This document shows, piece after piece, positions 57,984 through 64,000 of a stretch of DNA of 64,000 bases. This DNA comes from Hygrophila difformis (lineage: Eukaryota > Streptophyta > Magnoliopsida > Lamiales > Acanthaceae): positions 22,747,977 to 22,811,976 of the forward strand of contig JAOANR010000012.1 in NCBI GenBank assembly GCA_030278955.1. The letters run 5' to 3'. The notes beneath the pieces were generated by a model. It did not search any database. It was not told the DNA's origin and saw only the letters and a list, made by a program, of their open reading frames with translations. The first letter of the stretch is position 1. Each line of letters begins with the position of its first letter. The translations under genes and the position numbers were made by a program.

Positions 57984-58563
57984 TGTAACGCCCCGAATAT
58001 TCAAACCTGATTTTCGCAAGCATTACCGCCGTACTAACTATCCTAAACTAGTGGCCAGCTAATTTAAAACAGCTAGTACAAGGCTGAGCAAAACCTAAAG
58101 TGATAATCTGATTAATCCATTTTAATGCAGAAGCTAGAATAAAATAAACACATAGGCACATGGAAAAAGGTCTCAACAATAACCATAAAACAATATTAAC
58201 AAACTACCCGGGCTACAAGCCTCACAAATAGCATAAACAACATGCCAATATCTCAAACAGGGCTACCAGCCCAAATCAGTAGATCACATAAGGCCACCGG
58301 CCGACTGAATGTAAATCCTAGGCTCACAGGCCTCATCTAGTCAATAATCCAATCATAATATCAAAACAATAGAGTATCAAATAAACACATAAGATAAAAT
58401 GAATATGCAGGTCCTATCTATGTGATCTCTCAACCCCAAACTCAATCATGCTCCAGCGCCTCCAGCAGGATCTATAAAACAGACAAAAGCAAAGGGAGTC
58501 AGTACAACGTATTGAGCAAGGCTACGTGCCGGGGAGTAAGGGATAAACATAACAACAAGAATA

Positions 58564-58635
<72 letters not shown>

Positions 58636-60152
58636 TAAAAGCATGAATAACATGACAGAATATAAATAGAGCAATTAACCATCACACCGTCCCATACCGG
58701 TGCTTCAACTAAAATCATACAATTTATGCACGTGATGCATGGCCTAACATACACCTATCTATCCTATATGCACATGCAAATGAATATGCCTAGCCGACAC
58801 CTAAAAACTCGGGCGGTATGAACGCACGGGTGAGGATATCATCAACTCCAACCCGTTACAGGGTACCAAACACCATCCCCGCAGGGACCACAGGCATCAC
58901 AACCCAAATCATACACCCCGAAGGGCCAGCGGCATCACAGCCAATAATCACAGGCTTAACAGCCAATAATCCACCCCGAAGGGCCATCGGGACTCAACAA
59001 CACCCATGAAGGCTGCCCGATCAATCGTAACATAACTATCAATTCCAATGCAATAACATGCGTATGTAGAATACCATAATGTTCAAGTACCTAATCACTA
59101 GGTTCACCTGCTTCTCAATACATAAAGAACTCAAAACATAGCTCATAGGCTAAGGCATCAACGATAAAATACAATAATCAATATATAATTAGTGATATCA
59201 GGATTCAACAATATAACCCTTCAACTCACAATCAATCCTAACCAAATTTCCATGATACAATTAATTAAACTCTCTAACAATGCCCCTGTACACCACCATT
59301 AAACAAGCATGTTTATATATATAAAAACACACTATGACTGGAGCCACTCTACTACCTCGATTAAATAAAATAAATTTGCTAATCACCATATCAATAACAA
59401 GAATTGTGAAATGAACTCACGTGCACTACATAGCTAAGGAAGAAAGTCAACTGAACTTGTCCTATTTACAAGGGATTAAAATAGTTACTCGGTACACAAT
59501 ATACATTTTTCAAATCAAACTGTTGACACTGAAAGCCACCCTATTATACTGGTAAATGGCGTATGGCTTTCTTGAAACCAGAATAAATACCAATTATTGG
59601 TTTAACGCAAGAAAAGATCCACCCCACTCCACACACGCCCTCTGGGATACTCACAGTGGAGAAAAACAAACGCAACACAGCACACCGCGGCTCATGAACG
59701 ACATTCGATAATCCATTAATCAAAAGAAATATGCAAGTATAATCATTGCCGGGAATCCCCCCAATACCCCCAAACACGTAATTCAAGCATACAAATCCCT
59801 TGCCTGTTATCTTCCAACGATTAAACAGCTCCGGAATGCCCAAATTTGAGTCTGATCGGCCAAAACAACTCACAACCTTAACATTTATAAAACCTCTCCA
59901 AATCACTACCAAATCGAACGAGATAAAAATTACAACGAAGAAGATGACGAGAGAAAGCACTTACTAGCAACCAATTAAACGATTTCTCAAGAAACGCGAT
60001 GATTTGAGCGGAATGAAATCCTCTCCAAAACCCCTTCTCCTCTCGGTCGACTACCCCTTTCTCTCTACCGTTTCCTTCCAACTTTTACAAAATCTGAAAA
60101 ATGGCCCCCATTTAACTTTCCCATGGTTAAATAATTGCAAAAAGGCCCCAAC
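57984..60152 (-). repeat. LTR H: diverged gypsy-type LTR, incomplete
   Basis: It starts TGTAACGCCCCGAATATTC, like the outer edge of a minus-strand LTR of this superfamily. A stem ACTAG/CTAGT (58047-58077) followed by AAGGCT resembles the U5 stem-loop of A-D. A donor-like CTAGTAAGTG occurs on the minus strand near 59961-59970. No PBS, PPT or coding sequence is visible, and the far end is cut by LTR I at 60153. It also holds repeated CACCCCGAAGGGCCA motifs near 58915-58985. Confidence 0.55.
58564..58636. repeat. (AAT)n microsatellite
   Basis: About 23 uninterrupted ATA/AAT triplets inside LTR H. Confidence 0.95.
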
Positions 60153-60185
60153 TGTAACACCGCGGTGGTCACCCAAGTCGGGATG
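60153..60185 (-). repeat. First 33 bp of LTR I
   Basis: TGTAACACCGCGG followed by GTCACCCAAGTCGGGATG closely resembles the outer end of the A/F-type LTR. Element F interrupts it at GGATG (60181-60185). The rest is outside the window. Confidence 0.7.
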
Positions 60186-62773
60186 TGTAACACCCCGGTT
60201 TTTGGTCACCCAGGTCGGGATGTCACCGCCACATCTCCCTAGTAAGACACGGTTTCTCCGAGCTTATTAAAGAGATGCAAGGCTAGGTATTGCAGTATTT
60301 AAAACATTTAAAGCATTCAAAATAGCCCATACAATATAATTCGAAAATAATAATAGCATAGCGCAGCGGAAATATTTAGTTTAGTACAGTATCGCAGCGG
60401 AAAATATAAAAAGGGCCGACATGGCCAAAACACGGGTTAAACAGGCCCGTTCATAATATAGTCTAAGTACGAAATTTAAAAGCAAAATAACAATCCCCAA
60501 AATCCCATGCATGATTCGTGCTCATACAGGCTCATTCACATATTCTGTAAAGAAAGGTATAAAAATGGTTTTGGTCAGCAAAATTTGCTGAGTAAGTTAA
60601 CACATGCATGATCGTAGGGTTTAAAAGCCATCAATTTAATAATTTAACAAAAGCATGATAATAACATAATATTTAATTTCATCTAATCCATATCCAATAG
60701 CATAATTTATCTCAGGCTATATTTAACAACACATGTCACATGGTTCAAGATAATAGCCATAATTTAAATAAAGCATTTAAATAATTTAATTTGACAACAA
60801 TATCATTTAATCTAGTTTAATTTAATTTAGAATCCCCATTACATTCCCGATTTGGTATTTCAAAGTTTCACGATAAAAATCGCGATGTCAACAAGTTTAG
60901 CCGGTAGCCCGGCGGCCGCAGCCGTATCAGCCATACCCAGTACCACTCCGGAGCCTCGGGAAACCCATACGGATATTCACGAGAGTGTAGGCTCTATATT
61001 TCGCCATTTTGGCAATATCACATTTCAAGTATAGCGCGCGGGGTCACCATCGTCCATTACGGCACGAAGTGAATCGTTAGGGGGCACCCTGCAGAGCACT
61101 CACCCCTAATTTTAATTTATCAACTTTGTAAGGGGATTTAGTTTTTAAAATCTGCCTTCCAATGTATTAATTTAGAAACAGTATCTCAATTCGTTTCAAC
61201 CCTAAAGGTTAATTCCATGTTTCAACAAGATTTCAAAATTTCGTTTCGGTAAATCACAGTTTACTCCAAAATTCGTCTAAAATCAGATTTAATTCCAAAA
61301 ATTCCAAAATTTCATATCTGACTCGGAAACATCAAGATCTACAACTTTCGTGTTTTAACTTTTTCAATCCGAGATACCTAAGTAGGTCAAAATCGCCAAT
61401 TTTCGCATAACAAGAAATCTGTCCGAGTTTAACATGTCACAGTTTAAAGATTTCAAATTCTAACATATCAATTCAACTCCAAACTTAATGAAATTTGACA
61501 GGGATCATCTTAAGACATTTATCTACAATTTTTATGTTTGGCCAAAGATCTAAAACAGCCTAGATCCTATGTCAAAAACGAGATCAAGATCATTCCTATG
61601 TTCTGTCCAAGATTTCAAGATCTAGAATCAAACAGTTCGGTTTCAACGGGTTTTCACATATCAAATCAGCTCCAAAAATTCTCAAATTTATACAGTAGCT
61701 AGGTCTAAGTCTTAGGAACGTTTTTCGTGTTTTAAGTTTTTCCGTTTGAGTTCGTTTTAAGGGTCGGAAAAATTCACCAAATCTGTTGCGTCGGTAGAAA
61801 AACAAAAGTGGACAGATTTATGGTTCTTGTTGAATCTTTTAGGTTTCGAATGTTTTACAATCTCCCAAAACCATGTAAGGTTAACTTACAGTGTCTATGA
61901 ACGTCGGGAATGTCCAATTCGGAGGCGTGGCTTCCAGATCACCGTTTCTCCTCTCCGTTCGTCGGGTTCTACGATCTAGATTCGATACGGGGGTGTAGAA
62001 AGAAAAAGGAGATGATTAGGATTCATTTTTGAATCGTTTATTGAATAAAGATTGGACCGAGACTTACCACGACTATGGAGATCTGTAGAGAAACTCGTCC
62101 AACAGCGTTCGTCTTGGTTTCGTGCCTCCGACGACTCCGGATTTAGGGTTTCGAACGTATAGGAGATTGTAGGGTTTTTGTAAACTTGTTTGGGGCTCCC
62201 AAGGGGCTTATTTATAGAATTCTTAATCACTAGGGCGTCCACAACCGACCTAAAGGTCTGGAGTCGAGAGATGTTCAACCGAAAGTCGAAAAATCCGCGT
62301 TCGGGCGAGAGATTCACGCAACAAACGAATCTGTGGGGTGGCGCGGCCGTGGCGCGCTGAACCACCTTCACCGCGCGGCCACCGCGCCGACTTCGCCTGG
62401 ACTTCGGTCCGGGCGGGTCGTGCGATCCGTCGTGCTTTTCCGCCTCTCTTTCGGGTTCCTATCCCTCTATGCTCCCGAATTCCGATTTCCGGGGTATATT
62501 CGGGTTCATACTTTCTCTCTAATTTTATTCTTAGTCTAATTCGATGTTTTGGACTCGAATACTCGAGTTCATTAGTGTCGGGTTTTGGTGTACCATTTAT
62601 CCATCCTTTTATTTAATTAAATTCCTTTAATTAAGTAAAAGTCTCATTTCCTTATCTTTATTTATTTCTTTTATTTGCTGGATTTGTTTATTTATTTATA
62701 GTATTTATTTTATTTATTATTTATTTATTTAATTACTGTTTTATTTTATGTTAGAAAATTCTCGGGTATTACA
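60186..62773 (-). repeat. Left (3') LTR of element F, 2588 bp
   Basis: TGTAACACC...GGTATTACA. CTGCAG-centred motif near 61080-61107. Confidence 0.95.
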
Positions 62774-62812
62774 GTCTACCCTCCTTAAGAATCAACTTCG
62801 TCCTCGAAGTTG
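62774..62812 (-). promoter_or_regulatory. Polypurine tract and hairpin of element F
   Basis: AAGGAGGGTAGAC on the minus strand next to the LTR. Inverted repeat CAACTTCG/CGAAGTTG at 62793-62812. Confidence 0.8.
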
Positions 62813-63002
62813 TGTTTCGGCTTTTCTCGTCTCGCGCTAAGGTCTTGTGTTTGTTTTATTATGTTGTGACTGAACTTAGAATTAAAACTTCTAAGCTGCC
62901 TACGTACCCGGTAAAGGGATCAAGCCATAACGTAGTTCAAAAGTTTACAAAAATGCACGAAAAATTAGGGGGTATGACATCCTCTCCCCCTTAAGATTGC
63001 AG

Positions 63003-64000
63003 TTATGTCCCCATAACTGTGTCGGAATCGGTTTGTAACAATGTCGGGTATCGTTCCCTCATATCGGATTCTACTTCCCAAGTTGCCGTCTCACTTTCGT
63101 GGTTTGACCAAAGAACCTTGATCATTTTGATGGTTTTGTTCCTCGTTACTCGTTCCTTAGTATCGAGAATACGCACTGGGACTTCTTCGTAAGTCAAATC
63201 TTCATCGAGCTCAATTATCTCCGGTTGAAGTACATGTGTCGGGTCCGGCACATACTTCTTTAGTTGTGAGACATGGAAGACATTATGAACTCGATCTAAG
63301 TGTGGCGGTAAAGCCAATCGGTAGGCTAGAGTTCCGACTCGTTCTAGAATTTCGTAAGGTCCTATGTATCGAGGACTTAACTTCCCTCGTTTGCCAAAGC
63401 GCATCACCCCCTTCATGGGTGATATCTTTAGCATGACCCTATCTCCCACTTGAAATTCTAGGTCTCGTCGTCTCACGTCGGCATAACTCTTTTGACGGTC
63501 TTGTGCGGCTTTCATCTTCCCTTGGATCACTTTAATTTGTTGAGCCATGTCTTCGATAAGTTGTGGTCCCACTACCACGGACTTATCGTTTTCTTCCCAG
63601 CTCAAAGGGCTTCGGCACTTTCGTCCGTACAATGCCTCGAAAGGTGCCATGCCGATACTCGCATGGTAGCTATTATTATAGGAAAACTCAATCAAGGGTA
63701 AATGAGATTCCCAATTTCCTTTGAATTCCAACACGCATGCCCTCAGCATGTCTTCTAGTGTTTGGATTGTCCTTTCGGTTTGTCCATCCGTCATCGGGTG
63801 GAATGCGGTGCTCATTTTGATTTGAGTACCGAGAGCTTTTTGTAACTCCATCCAGAAATGAGAGACAAATCTACTATCTCTATCGGAAATGATATCATGT
63901 GGTACTCCATGACGTCGTACCACATTATCAATGTAAGCTCGGGCCAATTGGTCCATAGTCCACGTGTCTTTCATTGGGATAAATATGGCTGTCTTCGTTA
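63003..64000 (-). CDS. gag-pol: C-terminal part of gag-pol of element F (integrase to chromodomain)
   Basis: Open from the window edge to the stop at 63003-63005, at least 332 codons. It covers the integrase core from just before [13 protein letters not shown] through SDRDSRF and the catalytic Glu in DGQTERTIQ. The GPY/F module ([13 protein letters not shown]) and the chromodomain, ending RYPTLLQTD, follow. No stop or frameshift is seen. Whether the upstream part is intact cannot be judged here. Confidence 0.92.
   Translation of the reverse strand, partial: TKTAIFIPMKDTWTMDQLARAYIDNVVRRHGVPHDIISDRDSRFVSHFWMELQKALGTQIKMSTAFHPMTDGQTERTIQTLEDMLRACVLEFKGNWESHLPLIEFSYNNSYHASIGMAPFEALYGRKCRSPLSWEENDKSVVVGPQLIEDMAQQIKVIQGKMKAAQDRQKSYADVRRRDLEFQVGDRVMLKISPMKGVMRFGKRGKLSPRYIGPYEILERVGTLAYRLALPPHLDRVHNVFHVSQLKKYVPDPTHVLQPEIIELDEDLTYEEVPVRILDTKERVTRNKTIKMIKVLWSNHESETATWEVESDMRERYPTLLQTDSDTVMGT

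Larger units (their letters stand above)
60186..64000 (-). mobile_element. Gypsy element F (Tekay/Del type), right part outside window
   Basis: The left (3') LTR at 60186-62773 is followed by the polypurine tract, hairpin and C-terminal half of pol, which runs off the window. It is the A/B family. Confidence 0.93.

Noticed and set aside
57984..60159. H as a complete solo LTR ending ACTGTAACA
   Set aside because: The 5 bp on each side (GGCTA and CCGCG) do not match, and TGTAACACCGCGG at 60153 is better read as the start of another LTR.

Overview
This window is repeat DNA from a flowering-plant nuclear genome, probably a eudicot. Almost all of it is nested LTR retrotransposons: chromodomain-bearing Ty3/gypsy elements of Tekay/Del type and Ty1/copia elements. 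The remainder is a CACTA transposon end, two Stowaway/mariner-like MITEs, a solo copia LTR and a non-autonomous Mutator-like element. I see no host gene, tRNA, rRNA or CRISPR array.

Layout on the + strand. 1-10944: gypsy element A (minus strand, left LTR cut by the window edge), inserted in a CACTA transposon whose 3' end runs 10945-11783. 11803-12296: MITE. 12681-13977: second MITE, split by a solo copia LTR (12708-13740, TSD GTCCT). 14055-15206: MULE with a 9-bp TSD. About 15480-16650: 3' end of a decayed copia element (copia-2). 16651-21058: gypsy element G (plus strand), cut off in its protease region. 21059-57896: a decayed SIRE-like copia element (minus strand). It holds gypsy B (25334-44212, TSD CTTGA) in its protease codons and gypsy C (46314-57411, plus strand, TSD CTAGA) in its right LTR. 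B's right LTR in turn holds gypsy D (34008-42085, TSD AGCCC). 57897-57983: a scrap of copia-2 LTR. 57984-60152: a diverged gypsy-type LTR (H). 60153-60185: the first 33 bp of another LTR (I), interrupted by gypsy F (60186 to the window end, minus strand).

How the parts work. The gypsy elements share one plan: LTR, PBS for initiator tRNA-Met, a leader with short tandem repeats, a small coiled-coil/acidic ORF (ORF1), then one gag-protease-RT-RNase H-integrase-chromodomain frame, a hairpin, a polypurine tract and the LTR. B keeps the whole polyprotein open but has a Gly-to-Trp change in an RT motif. A has one nonsense codon. C has three nonsense codons and two in-frame deletions. D carries only an intact gag between nearly identical 3120-bp LTRs, so it looks like a young non-autonomous element mobilised in trans.

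Most worth following up: ORF1, conserved between diverged families; the gag-only element D; LTR stem-loops whose base pairs change in a compensating way between families and between tandem copies in D; and a conserved splice-donor-like site in the LTR paired with an acceptor-like site just before the gag ATG.
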